From assembly GCF_000616095.1 (NCBI RefSeq), contig NZ_BAMS01000003.1:310001-374000 (forward strand): DNA of 64,000 nucleotides, written 5' to 3'. The notes beneath the pieces are model-generated. The model did no database searches and was not told the origin of the DNA. It saw only the letters and a program-made list of their open reading frames with translations. The translations under genes were made by a program, and so were the position numbers. Positions 30,013 through 39,034 of this stretch are shown here, in pieces (position 1 is the stretch's first letter; every line of letters begins with the position of its first letter). This DNA comes from Sneathiella glossodoripedis JCM 23214 (lineage in GTDB: Bacteria > Pseudomonadota > Alphaproteobacteria > Sneathiellales > Sneathiellaceae).

Positions 30013-30055
30013 GCGGTAAAATTGAAGTAGCTGAATTTGACTTCAATTTTACCGC
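30013..30055 (+). terminator. 15-bp perfect hairpin after the SDR gene
   Basis: GCGGTAAAATTGAAG (30013-30027) pairs perfectly with CTTCAATTTTACCGC (30041-30055) around a 13-base loop, starting 9 nt after the SDR stop. The flanks lack a U-tract, though the 3' arm itself contains TTTT. Probably a terminator or transcript-end element between the maoC-SDR pair and the TetR gene. Confidence 0.6.
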
Positions 30056-30133
30056 CTCAATTAGCTGCGCCGCATTTAATGATCTGTTAATGAAGAAAAA
30101 ATTCTTGTACACTCCTTGAAAAGGGGTGGGGAA

Positions 30134-30754
30134 TTGGCAAGAAAAACAGGATCAAATGCGAAAGATACATTGCGCGCCCTGCAGTTGGCGGGATTGCAGC
30201 GACTGTATAAGCAGGGATATGCCGGTATGACCTTGCGTGAATTGGCAGCGGATGCTGGCATTCAGGCAGGTTCAATCTATAATCACTTTGCAAACAAGCA
30301 GGAACTTCTGTTTAGTGTTCTAAGCCTTGTTTTGAACGAGCTTCTCGAAGAATTACAGGATAAGTTGAAAGGGGCGGAGAATCCTACTGCCGCCTTAATG
30401 TCATTTGTTGAGTGCCACGTGATATTCCATAGCGATCGTCGGCGTGAAGTTCAGATCAGCACAAGTGAACTTAGAAGTCTCGAGCCTGAAAATTATCGTA
30501 AAATCGTAAAACTGCGGGATCGTTATGAAAACCAACTGCTATCCATTCTTGAATGGGGATACAAGGAAGGTGACTGGGGGTATCTGGATTTTCGAATTGC
30601 GACGAAAATGATCATTGGAATGATGACCAGTGTGGGGGTGTGGTATCGTCCGGATGGCCCGATCAAGCAGTCGCAAATTGTGGATATATACAAATCCATG
30701 GTTTCTGGGCTTTTGCAGAACGATACGGAATTGCTCAAACGAAAAGTGGTTTGA
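30134..30754 (+). CDS. TetR-family transcriptional regulator
   Basis: 206 aa from TTG 30134 behind GGGTGGGG; no ATG precedes the helix-turn-helix. The HTH lies in the first 55 residues (MTLRELAADAGIQAGSIYNHFANKQELLF). The C-terminal ligand-binding domain is helical (ELRSLEPENYRKIVKLRDRYENQLL). The length and the YNHFxNKxELL motif are those of fatty-acid/acyl-CoA-responsive TetRs (FadR/KstR2-like), which fits control of the MaoC-SDR pair upstream. Operator candidate noted at 28548. Confidence 0.85.
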   Translation: MARKTGSNAKDTLRALQLAGLQRLYKQGYAGMTLRELAADAGIQAGSIYNHFANKQELLFSVLSLVLNELLEELQDKLKGAENPTAALMSFVECHVIFHSDRRREVQISTSELRSLEPENYRKIVKLRDRYENQLLSILEWGYKEGDWGYLDFRIATKMIIGMMTSVGVWYRPDGPIKQSQIVDIYKSMVSGLLQNDTELLKRKVV

Positions 30755-30863
30755 TGGACTAACAACCACATCACCGTCGGTTTGGCTGAATTGCCTGGCA
30801 GATGTCTAGCCGCTTTAAGAGTGTTTAACTGGTTCAACTGTGATTAAATAGTTTGTTGGATTA

Positions 30864-33104
30864 ATGCTGGAAGAAAACCTGCTTTTTGCACAGACCAAAG
30901 TGCGTAGCCGAATTCAGGAACTGGTGATACCACTGTTCATATTTGTTGTGGTGTCATTTGGGGTTCTTGTTTATGGCGTCTGGCAAAGTGCGCAAATTCA
31001 GAATGAAACAGAAATCAGAAATTCTGAAAAATTTTTTGCAGCCGTTATTCGTGAACAGCGAAAAGAGATGCGCAGCAATGTTTTCGACGTCACTTACTGG
31101 GATGCGGCGGTCGAAAATCTGGTTATCAATCTGAACCCTGGCTGGGCCGATGATAATGTAGGGTCATATCTGGTTGACCTTTATGAACTGAGTGCAAGCT
31201 ATGTTCTTGACACTGAAAACCAGACTATTTTCTCCGCAGTTGCCGGGGATGGGCATGGGGCCGACTTGCTTGAGGAATTCCCAAATATAAGGCCTGCACT
31301 TGATTCAATCAGGGCTGATTTTGTTGAAGGGGATCGCGAAAAAGTTCAATCATTCTTTCTTAAAAAGAATGACGGTATTCTTTACCTCATTGCCGCAGCT
31401 GTGTTGCAATCTGATAATGTAAGCCTTGATCGCGATGTGGGCAGGATTGCGACTGACAAGCGGTTTCTAATTGTCCTGACCCGGAAAATGGACGAGGCAT
31501 ACTTTATTGAACTGGCTTCGCAATATTCGTTTCCAAAAATCAGCCTCTTAGATAATCCTGATGCAATCGATGAAAAAGTGGCTCGCTATCAGTTTCCGAA
31601 TTTTATTGAGCAAGATAAATCTGCTTGGGCGGTCTGGCATCCAAAATTTTCATCGACAGACTTGGTCTTAAATGTTGTCAAAAGCCTCTCCATAATTTTT
31701 GTGTGTCTTTTTGTTTTGATGGTGTTCATCGGCTTGCGGGCGCTGCGGATGAAACGGCTGATTGATCAAGGCATAAACGACTATTTGAAAGAAAAGAAAA
31801 TTCTTCAGCAGTATGAAAAGGCGATCAGAGATTTGGGGCAGGGCCCAACCCTCTTTGATCTGGAAACTGAAGAAGCATTTGCAAAAATTGCCAAATACGC
31901 CACCAGTACATTGCGGGTTTCGGAAATTGGTCTTTGGGAATTTAACGAAGAAACACGCTATATGCAGAATGTGGCCTGTTTCGAAAAAACCGAAATTTCG
32001 ACCAAAGTAGGTGTTTCCTTTGATCTGGATGCCTACCCGGAACTGGACGAGATTTTTGATCAGGGTTTCCCCTATCATTGCGAAAATATCCAAACGGAAG
32101 AAATCCTGCAAAATGTCGCCAAACTCTGGTTCGACCTAAACGTATCGACGGCTTTACTGATCATTCCCGTTAGGCGGTATGGAACCGCAAGGGGCTTCGT
32201 GCATTTTGCAGTAATTAATGAAGAGTATCGCTGGAGCGAAGAAAAAATAAGATTTGCAAGCAGTCTTGTTGATTTTGTCTCTTTGAATTTTGATATTCAG
32301 GATCAAAAGAAAATCGAAACGCAATTGCGAATTGCCAAAAATGTAGCCGAACAGGCCAATGTATCGAAAACGCAGTTTCTCTCAAATATGAGCCATGAAT
32401 TGCGAACGCCATTGAACGCAATTATTGGATTTTCGGATCTCATTCGACAGGGGATTTTTGGGCCACTTGGGGCGCCGCAATATCAGGAATATGTGGATGA
32501 CATTAACACCAGTGCCCGCCATTTACTGGGGTTGATCAATGAGATTCTCGAAATAGCCAAGACGGAATCGGGGAATTATCGAATTCAGCCGCGCGAACTG
32601 CACTTGCAATCTGAGGTGGATACCTGTCTCAAATTACTTGAAGGACGGTTTAAGGACAAAGCATATACGCTCGATGTTGAAATCTCCGATGAACTGAAAA
32701 TTGTGACTGTGGATGCGAGCGCCTTTCGTAAAATCCTTCTGAACCTGTTAACAAATGCGGTCAAGTTTACAGTAGGCGATTCAAAAATATCTCTGTCCAT
32801 CACCGACGTGGATGATCATTTTGAAATTGTGGTAGCCGATAACGGAATTGGGATATCTGAATCTGATCAGAAAACCATATTTGACCCCTTTAAGCAGGCT
32901 GATAACACATTGAGCAAACGGTTTGAAGGAACAGGGCTTGGGCTGTCCATTACCAAGGCACTGGTTGAGCTGCATGGTGGGGAAATCTCGTTGCAAAGTA
33001 CCCTCGGTGTAGGAACTACAGTACGAGTGCTTTTGCCGCGCTTAACTGACCCTCTGGATGAGGAGGAAGCTATTGCCGCGCAGACCCAAAAGACGATCCT
33101 TTAA
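30864..33104 (+). CDS. CHASE4-GAF sensor histidine kinase, orphan
   Basis: 746 aa membrane sensor kinase. Helix 1 (about residues 20-42, LVIPLFIFVVVSFGVLVYG) and helix 2 (about 275-295, SLSIIFVCLFVLMVFIGL) bracket a periplasmic CHASE4 domain, whose signature VFDVTYWDAAVENLV is visible near residue 75. A GAF-like domain follows (about 340-480), then HisKA (SNMSHELRTPLNAIIGFSDLI, His about residue 513) and HATPase_c (NLLTNAVKFT, DNGIGISE, GTGLGLSITKALVELHGG). No response regulator lies beside it, so its partner is elsewhere. Flanked by the TetR gene and the glutamine-synthetase-like gene; no functional tie seen. Confidence 0.9.
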   Translation: MLEENLLFAQTKVRSRIQELVIPLFIFVVVSFGVLVYGVWQSAQIQNETEIRNSEKFFAAVIREQRKEMRSNVFDVTYWDAAVENLVINLNPGWADDNVGSYLVDLYELSASYVLDTENQTIFSAVAGDGHGADLLEEFPNIRPALDSIRADFVEGDREKVQSFFLKKNDGILYLIAAAVLQSDNVSLDRDVGRIATDKRFLIVLTRKMDEAYFIELASQYSFPKISLLDNPDAIDEKVARYQFPNFIEQDKSAWAVWHPKFSSTDLVLNVVKSLSIIFVCLFVLMVFIGLRALRMKRLIDQGINDYLKEKKILQQYEKAIRDLGQGPTLFDLETEEAFAKIAKYATSTLRVSEIGLWEFNEETRYMQNVACFEKTEISTKVGVSFDLDAYPELDEIFDQGFPYHCENIQTEEILQNVAKLWFDLNVSTALLIIPVRRYGTARGFVHFAVINEEYRWSEEKIRFASSLVDFVSLNFDIQDQKKIETQLRIAKNVAEQANVSKTQFLSNMSHELRTPLNAIIGFSDLIRQGIFGPLGAPQYQEYVDDINTSARHLLGLINEILEIAKTESGNYRIQPRELHLQSEVDTCLKLLEGRFKDKAYTLDVEISDELKIVTVDASAFRKILLNLLTNAVKFTVGDSKISLSITDVDDHFEIVVADNGIGISESDQKTIFDPFKQADNTLSKRFEGTGLGLSITKALVELHGGEISLQSTLGVGTTVRVLLPRLTDPLDEEEAIAAQTQKTIL

Positions 33105-33293
33105 AGTGGTAGCTACAACAGTTTTTCCAAATATTTGGCCGCATTTGCTATTTTTTGTGGGGATTTGTGAATTCAATGCGTGGATCAGGTTCGAAATTTC
33201 CGCATTTTAAACTGTTCTCTTGAGCTTTTCCCATAAACAGCTACTCTAGCAAAAAATTTTTCCAATAAATGATATTTCAACAGGTAGAGAATA

Positions 33294-34661
33294 ATGGAAG
33301 CCAGAGATGTTAAAACTGTCGAAGACGCAAAAAAAATAGTCGAGGAGCGGGGCCTTGAATATGTAAAAGTTGGTATTTTTGACGTTGATGGTGTCATGCG
33401 GGGAAAATATCTGAGCAAGGCAAAATTCTTCAGTATCCTGGACAAGGGATTTGGTTTTTGTGACGTTGTGTTGGGTTGGGACGTTAATGACCAGCTATAT
33501 GATCAGGAAAGCTACACAGGCTGGAAAACAGGATATCCTGATGCCAAGGTGACTGTTGTTGTAAATAGTTGCCGTGATTTACCCATGGAAGACAACATGT
33601 TGCTGTTTCTGCTTGAGTTTGGAGATCGGGCAGAAAGCGTGTGTCCACGCGGCACTCTGAAGCGGGTGATCGCGAAAGCCAAAGATATGGGATATTTGCC
33701 AACCGCCGCCTGCGAGTATGAATTTTTCCTCTTTAACGAAACACCGAAATCGGCACGGGAGAAAAATTACAAGGATCTTGAGAATTTTACGCCCGGTTTT
33801 TTTGGATATTCAATGCTGCGGGCTTCGACGGAGTCTGAATTTTATGAGCAGCTGCTCGAATTATGTTTGCTTATGGATATGCCTGTTGAAGGTTTGCATA
33901 CGGAAACCGGGCCCGGCGTTCTGGAAGCAGCTATTGCATATGACGATGCGCTTAGCGCAGCAGACAAGGGGGCTTTGTTCAAGACGTTTACGAAAGTCCT
34001 CGCTCAGAAGAATGATATGATGGCGACCTTTATGGCGAAATGGTCCCCTGATTATCCCGGGCAAAGCGGACATATTCACATGTCTTTGCAATCACAGGAT
34101 GGTGGGAGCGTCTTTTATGAGGAAGGCAAACCCGATAACATGAGTGATGCCATGAGGCATTTTATTGGTGGCCAGCAAAAATTGATGCCCGAACTTCTGG
34201 CAATGGTCTCACCAACAATCAATAGTTATACACGTTTGATTCCGGGCTTTTGGGCCCCGACTGAAGCGAGTTGGGGGGTCGAAAATCGGACCTGTGCACT
34301 TCGTGCTATTCCCGGCGATGCAAAATCTCAGCGCGTGGAATATCGCATAGCGGCGGCTGATATGAACTCTTACCTCGCGATTGCTGCTGCACTCGGATCT
34401 GGACTTTGGGGAATTGAAAATAAGGTCGAGCCTACCGAAGGAATCGTAGGAAGCGCTTATGATCGTGAATTTCCTGAGGAATTGGCGCTGCCTCGTACAT
34501 TGGGAGAGGCTGCCGAGCGTCTTCGGAAATCTGAAGCAGCACGGGAAATTTTTGGGGATGCCTTTGTCGATCACTACGCGATTACGCGCGACTGGGAAGA
34601 GAGAGAGTTTCGCAAAGCAATTACTGACTGGGAAATGCAACGCTACTTCGAAATCATCTGA
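33294..34661 (+). CDS. Glutamine-synthetase-like gamma-glutamyl ligase
   Basis: 455 aa, glutamine-synthetase superfamily. The beta-grasp N-domain has VGIFDVDGVMRGKYL and GWDVNDQLY; the catalytic domain has ACEYEFFLF (metal Glu), TGPGVLEAAI, SGHIHMSLQS, and RTCALRAIPG. The normal GlnA adenylation and dodecamer features are not obvious, and such copies often act on amines (PuuA, IpuC, GlnA3/A4 types) rather than ammonia. It heads a run with a MocR regulator, a TauD-type dioxygenase and a class I amidotransferase, which together suggest gamma-glutamylation of an amine followed by release. Substrate unknown. Good ribosome site (CAGGTAGAG). Confidence 0.88.
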   Translation: MEARDVKTVEDAKKIVEERGLEYVKVGIFDVDGVMRGKYLSKAKFFSILDKGFGFCDVVLGWDVNDQLYDQESYTGWKTGYPDAKVTVVVNSCRDLPMEDNMLLFLLEFGDRAESVCPRGTLKRVIAKAKDMGYLPTAACEYEFFLFNETPKSAREKNYKDLENFTPGFFGYSMLRASTESEFYEQLLELCLLMDMPVEGLHTETGPGVLEAAIAYDDALSAADKGALFKTFTKVLAQKNDMMATFMAKWSPDYPGQSGHIHMSLQSQDGGSVFYEEGKPDNMSDAMRHFIGGQQKLMPELLAMVSPTINSYTRLIPGFWAPTEASWGVENRTCALRAIPGDAKSQRVEYRIAAADMNSYLAIAAALGSGLWGIENKVEPTEGIVGSAYDREFPEELALPRTLGEAAERLRKSEAAREIFGDAFVDHYAITRDWEEREFRKAITDWEMQRYFEII

Positions 34662-34696
34662 GGGTAAAATGGGCGTTGCGATGAAGGTGTGTTTGA

Positions 34697-36190
34697 ATGT
34701 TCATACCCATTGATCGCAATGCCCCCGTCAGCCTGCAGGAACAGCTTCGCACCCATTTTGTGGCAGCGATTGTAACGGGCAAGCTTGCCAGCGGCACGGC
34801 CTTGCCATCCAGTCGGGAAATTGCCCGTAAAAACGGGCTCTCGCGAACTACGGTTGTTCTCGTCTATGAAAAGCTGGTCGAAGATGGCTTTCTGATTGCC
34901 AAAGATCGATCAGGCTATTTTGTTGCGGATGATTTTCAGGCTCCGCCCAAGGAAAATAAAACCAGCTCATTGAGGGGCTCCGGTGGTCTTGATAGCGTTG
35001 CCGCAGGGGAAGCCGTTGATTGGTCTGCGCGCTTTGCTTTGACCCCTTCGACGCAACGAAACATCACCAAGCCCTACGATTGGCAGGCATATCAATACCC
35101 CTTTGTTTATGGGCAACCCGACCCTTCTCTTTTTCCGCTTGCAGCCTGGCGAGAATGCTCCCGCCAGGCCATGAGTGAACTTTCCATGCGCAGTTGGGCC
35201 AACGATGCCATATCGCAAGATGACCCGGCACTGGTGGAGCAGATTAAGAGCAAATTACTGCCACGGCGCGGAATTTTCGCAGATGATAGCGAGATCCTGA
35301 TTACGGCCGGCGCACAGAATGCCTTGTTTTTATTGGCCTATTTGCTGTTTGGGAAAAAGACATGTGTGGCCGTTGAGGACCCCGGTTATCCGGATGCTCG
35401 AAATATCTTTGCACTTCACGGAGCCCATCTGAAGGCATTGAAGCTGGATCAGGAAGGGGCGATAATAGGCGCTGATTGCCGCGACTGTGATTATTTGTTT
35501 GTGACCCCCAGTTGCCAGTCGCCAACCAATGTCGTGATGAGCGCGGAGCGTCAGAAGAAACTTCTGGAATTTGCCAACTCCAAGGATCGTATCATTATCG
35601 AAGATGATTTCGAATGTGATTTCAATGGTTTGGATGGCCAGTCACCAGCACTTAAAGCGCAGGATAATGGCGGTCGTGTGATCTATCTTGGCAGCCTTTC
35701 AAAATCCATGTTTCCCGGTTTAAGGCTTGGATATATTGTCGCCAGTCCCACTTTGATTTCGGAATTGCGCTCCCTAAGACGGCTTATGTTGCGCCATGTC
35801 CCCAGCAATAACCAGCGGACAACTTCGCTGTTTATCGCCCTTGGCTATCATGAGAGCTATTTGCGGAAATTAAGTCGTATTTATTCAGAGCGGGCGGAGG
35901 TGATGTCGGATTGTATCGATACAATTTTTGCGAAAATGGATACAATGTCAAATTGTATCAATACAAGTGTCTGGTTGCAGGGGCCGGCAAAACTCGATGC
36001 GGACCAGCTGGCAATAAAAGCGCGTGACCAAGGCTTGCTGATCGAGCCGGGAAGCCCTCATTTTATGAAACCAGAAAAGAACCGGAATTTCATGCGACTG
36101 GGTTTTTCTTCAATCGCCACCGACCAAATCAGGCCAGGGCTTGAATTATTGGCCCGGTTAATGGAAGAACAACTTTCTGGTATTAATTAA
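34697..36190 (+). CDS. MocR-type PLP-dependent transcriptional regulator (GntR-aminotransferase fusion)
   Basis: 497 aa. Residues 1-75 form a GntR winged helix (LQEQLRTHFVAAIVTGKLASGTALPSSREIA); residues about 120-490 are an aminotransferase I-like domain with DDFECDF (PLP ring Asp region), SLSKSMFPGLRLGYIVA (Lys that would bind PLP) and an EPGSPHF segment. Such regulators (TauR, GabR, PdxR, EnuR types) sense an amine or amino acid bound to PLP and control adjacent catabolic genes. It lies between the GS-like gene and the TauD gene, so both are probable targets. A strong palindrome cluster lies inside its 3' end (35910-35966). Confidence 0.88.
   Translation: MFIPIDRNAPVSLQEQLRTHFVAAIVTGKLASGTALPSSREIARKNGLSRTTVVLVYEKLVEDGFLIAKDRSGYFVADDFQAPPKENKTSSLRGSGGLDSVAAGEAVDWSARFALTPSTQRNITKPYDWQAYQYPFVYGQPDPSLFPLAAWRECSRQAMSELSMRSWANDAISQDDPALVEQIKSKLLPRRGIFADDSEILITAGAQNALFLLAYLLFGKKTCVAVEDPGYPDARNIFALHGAHLKALKLDQEGAIIGADCRDCDYLFVTPSCQSPTNVVMSAERQKKLLEFANSKDRIIIEDDFECDFNGLDGQSPALKAQDNGGRVIYLGSLSKSMFPGLRLGYIVASPTLISELRSLRRLMLRHVPSNNQRTTSLFIALGYHESYLRKLSRIYSERAEVMSDCIDTIFAKMDTMSNCINTSVWLQGPAKLDADQLAIKARDQGLLIEPGSPHFMKPEKNRNFMRLGFSSIATDQIRPGLELLARLMEEQLSGIN
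35910..35966 (+). repeat. Paired palindromes, 42 bp apart, inside the MocR gene
   Basis: ATTGTATCGATACAAT (35910-35925) is a perfect 16-bp palindrome. TTGTATCAATACAA (35953-35966) repeats it with a two-base central difference, exactly 42 bp on. A loose half site ATACAA lies between (35940). The larger units ATGTCxxATTGTATCxATACAA match at 19 of 22 positions, so this looks like a 14-codon tandem duplication. Both coding (DCIDTI / NCINTS) and operator roles are possible. Confidence 0.7.
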
Positions 36191-36231
36191 TATTCAAAAT
36201 TGGACCTAATGAAATTTCGGGTCTTGTATTA

Positions 36232-36250
36232 CCTGTTTTAACAGGCTTTT
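36232..36250 (+). terminator. Short terminator-like hairpin after the MocR gene
   Basis: CCTGTT (36232-36237), TT loop, AACAGG (36240-36245), then CTTTTT. A 6-bp stem with a very small loop and a T-run 42 nt after the MocR stop and before the TauD gene. The loop is tighter than usual, so terminator strength is uncertain. Confidence 0.4.
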
Positions 36251-36292
36251 TGCCAGAAATTTTGTCCGGATTTGCCGTAGCGAGGAAAAATA

Positions 36293-37147
36293 ATGACATA
36301 TTCAACCATCGAAGTTGAGCCAATGGCAAGCGCACTGGGCGCCTATATCCATGGTGTTGATTTCTCAAAACCACTCTCAGACGAACAGTTTCAGGATGTT
36401 CATGACGCGCTTGTTGATAATTCGGTTATCTTCTTTCGCGATCAGGATTTATCTCCTGAAAATCAACTGGATGTTGCCCGGCGTTTTGGGACGCCAGAAG
36501 TGCATCCAATTGTTGAAGGTTCCAACGATCATCCGGAGTTGATTGAGGTGTTAAAACCTGCCGGCGAGGGAGCCTCCTTTGGTACCGGCTGGCATACGGA
36601 TAATACGTTTTTTGAAAAGCCCAGCATGATCACCATGCTTTACGGTATCGAAACCCCGCCCGTTGGGGGAGACACCATGTGGGCAAGCATGGAAAAGGCC
36701 TATGATCATTTGTCCGACGGAATGAAGGAGTTGCTGGATGGACTGGTTGCGGTGCATTCCGCGAAAGTCGCTTTTGATCCGCGTACAACCGCAGAAAAAT
36801 ATGAAGGGAAGCATTCCCTTAAATACAAGTATTCGGATGCTGTGACAGCGGAAGTTGAACATCCCCTGATCAGAACTCACGACGTATCGGGGCGAAAATC
36901 CATTTTTGTCAATCCGATGTTCACGATCCGCATTAAGGGGATGACGGAAAAAGAAAGCGCCCCAATCCTGCAATATCTCTATGATTTTTCAACGCAGCCA
37001 GAATTCGCCTGTCGTTTCAGATGGGAAGATCGCTCAATCGCGATGTGGGATAATCGTTGCACGCAACATTATGCAATGAATGACTATGTTCAATATAAAC
37101 GTTTGATGCGCCGGGTGACCATTGGTGGCGACAAGCGCCCATCTTGA
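36293..37147 (+). CDS. TauD/TfdA-family Fe(II)/2-oxoglutarate dioxygenase
   Basis: 284 aa; GAGG ribosome site. The facial triad is visible: His and Asp in WHTDNTFFEKPSM (about residues 101-103), and the distal His in DNRCTQHYAMNDY (about 260), with the 2-oxoglutarate Arg in RLMRRVTIGGDKR. Such enzymes hydroxylate a C-H next to a heteroatom and use taurine, sulfonates, phosphonates, herbicides or betaines. The substrate here is not known. It follows the MocR gene and is 21 nt before the amidotransferase, so it is part of the same proposed amine pathway. Confidence 0.9.
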   Translation: MTYSTIEVEPMASALGAYIHGVDFSKPLSDEQFQDVHDALVDNSVIFFRDQDLSPENQLDVARRFGTPEVHPIVEGSNDHPELIEVLKPAGEGASFGTGWHTDNTFFEKPSMITMLYGIETPPVGGDTMWASMEKAYDHLSDGMKELLDGLVAVHSAKVAFDPRTTAEKYEGKHSLKYKYSDAVTAEVEHPLIRTHDVSGRKSIFVNPMFTIRIKGMTEKESAPILQYLYDFSTQPEFACRFRWEDRSIAMWDNRCTQHYAMNDYVQYKRLMRRVTIGGDKRPS

Positions 37148-37168
37148 TTTAGGGGCTGAAAGTCGCAC

Positions 37169-38025
37169 ATGAGTAGTCATTCTTATAAGATACTGGTCCT
37201 TGATGGATACCCTAAGGACCACAGGAAGTTGCTGGCAGATCATCAAGGAACGCTGGCTGGGGAACTTTACGCCAAACGTCTGAAAGCGGTAAGCAGTAAA
37301 TGTGAGCCGACGGTTTTATACCCTGCGGATGAGGATTGTGAATTACCCGGCGGTGTAGCGCTTGCCGATGTGGATGGAATTGTCTGGACCGGGTCCAGTC
37401 TGACCATCCATGATGATAAAGACCCACAGGTGCAGCGTCAGATTGCCTTTGCCCAAGCAGCTTATGAGGCACAAGTTCCCATGTTTGGCAGTTGCTGGGC
37501 CGCACAAATGGCTGTAACTGCTGCCGGTGGTCGATGCGCGCCGAGCCCGCGCGGGCGAGAGTTCGGTGTTGCGCGTAAGATTGCACTGAATGACGCCGGT
37601 CGAGGACATCCGATGTATGCGGGCAAGCGATCCGTGTTTGATGGATTCACAAGTCATCAGGATGAAATAACGCATGTTCGCCTGGTGCCGTTGTACTGGC
37701 TTCCAATAATTTTTCCGCAGTACAGGCCGTCGATGTGACCTTCAGAGGAGGGAGCTTTTGGGCCGTTCAGTATCATCCTGAGTATGATTTGCACGAAATT
37801 GCAAGCCTGTGCCGCTGGCGTAAAGAGGGGCTAACGGCGCAGGGAAATTTTGCCTCTGTCGCCGAGGCAGAAGTCTTTATTGACAGGTTGCAGGACCTTC
37901 ATAGTGATCCCGGGCGAAGTGACCTGCGCTGGCAGTTGGGTATCGATGACGATGTTCTCAATTCCGATATCCGCCATCTGGAAGTTAGAAACTGGCTTGA
38001 GCGCAAAGTGTTTGCAACACTTTAG
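37169..38025 (+). CDS. Class I glutamine amidotransferase-like hydrolase (frame slip near 37692)
   Basis: 285 aa after repair. The nucleophile elbow is FGSCWAAQMAVTA (Cys about residue 111), and the partner His-Glu are in AVQYHPEYDL. The frame breaks after RLVP and resumes at ASNNFSAVQAVDV; adding one G to 'ccgttgtac' gives VPVVLASNNFS. The protein is of the GMP-synthase-like class I amidotransferase type and has no synthetase domain, so it may be a gamma-glutamyl hydrolase (PuuD-like role) or a stand-alone glutaminase. Right behind the dioxygenase, and its last bases overlap the convergent DeoR gene by 4 nt. Confidence 0.82.
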
Positions 38026-38780
38026 GGTGCAACAAAAATTCGGTTGCTGCCGATAGACTCAACAAGGTCTGCTGGCGGCATCTGATCGGTTACAAGTTTA
38101 TCAACGGAAGTAAAGTCTGCGACCCTTACTGTGCCTGATTTGTTGAATTTTGTGTGATCAGCGACGACAATAATCTGTTCCGCTTGAGGCAGAATTGCGC
38201 GTTTGAATTCTGCTTCTGCCAAGTCAAAATCCAAGTAGCCTTGTTGTGCATGGACAGAACCCATGGATAGGATCGCTTTATGTGTAGTGAACTGCCTTGC
38301 AAATTCGATAGCAGTTGGGCCATAGGCTGCGCTGTCGTCTGAACGGATTTCGCCGCCAGCCATAAAAACACGGTTGTTGTTACGCGAGCAGAGCTCGCGT
38401 GCGACTTCGGTGGAGTTCGTGACAATTGTGAGGTTTCTGTGAGTAATCAGTTCTTTAGCAATATAGCATGACGTACTGCCATTATCGATTAACAGGGTCT
38501 CTCCATCTTTTATGAAGCTGGTTGTCAGCTTGGCAATGCGTTGTTTTTCTTCACGTTGTTCCTGCAGCCGGCTCAGAAAAGGGGGTTCGGCCGAATTATG
38601 AGGGAGCATCACCCCACCATGTATTTTTTCGACCGCGCCAGTGGAAGCCATATGCCGAATATCGCGGCGGATGGTTTCATCTGAGACATCAAGTTGCTCC
38701 GCAAGTTCAATAACACTGCAAGACTTGCGAACCTGCAGTACTTTCATGATTTCCTGTTGTCTTTTGGATTGCTTGATCAT
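38022..38780 (-). CDS. DeoR-family transcriptional regulator
   Basis: 252 aa from the ATG at 38780 (an upstream GTG at 38795 is also in frame). The N-terminal HTH reads SVIELAEQLDVSDETIRRDIRHM, and the DeoR sugar-phosphate-sensing domain contains TLLIDNGSTSCYIAKEL and ADFTSVDKLVTDQMPP. These regulators usually repress a catabolic gene in response to a phosphorylated sugar or related metabolite. It is divergent from the aldehyde dehydrogenase/alcohol dehydrogenase pair across 254 bp and probably controls it. Confidence 0.88.
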   Translation of the reverse strand: MIKQSKRQQEIMKVLQVRKSCSVIELAEQLDVSDETIRRDIRHMASTGAVEKIHGGVMLPHNSAEPPFLSRLQEQREEKQRIAKLTTSFIKDGETLLIDNGSTSCYIAKELITHRNLTIVTNSTEVARELCSRNNNRVFMAGGEIRSDDSAAYGPTAIEFARQFTTHKAILSMGSVHAQQGYLDFDLAEAEFKRAILPQAEQIIVVADHTKFNKSGTVRVADFTSVDKLVTDQMPPADLVESIGSNRIFVAP

Positions 38781-39034
38781 GTAATGCAGACTCACTTACG
38801 GTTAAAATATCCACAACGCTAGCATAGGTTGAGGATACTGCAAACCAGTTTGTGGGAATCCAAAATTTATTGCCCTGATTTGTTGGAAATGTGAAGGATA
38901 TTTTGTGATGTATGACCTTTGTTTCAAATGGCATGAAAAATGTGTTGAGATTGCAGGCTTAAAATGACTAAAGTGCCGCGCAGGATCGAAATGATTTAAA
39001 ACTTTTCCCTCAAATTTGTAAGTGGATTTGCCTA

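Noticed and set aside
36200-36209. TTGGACCTAA resembles the TauR direct-repeat unit (CTGGACYTAA) before the TauD gene
   Set aside because: Only one copy was found, while TauR needs two direct repeats; too short to call.
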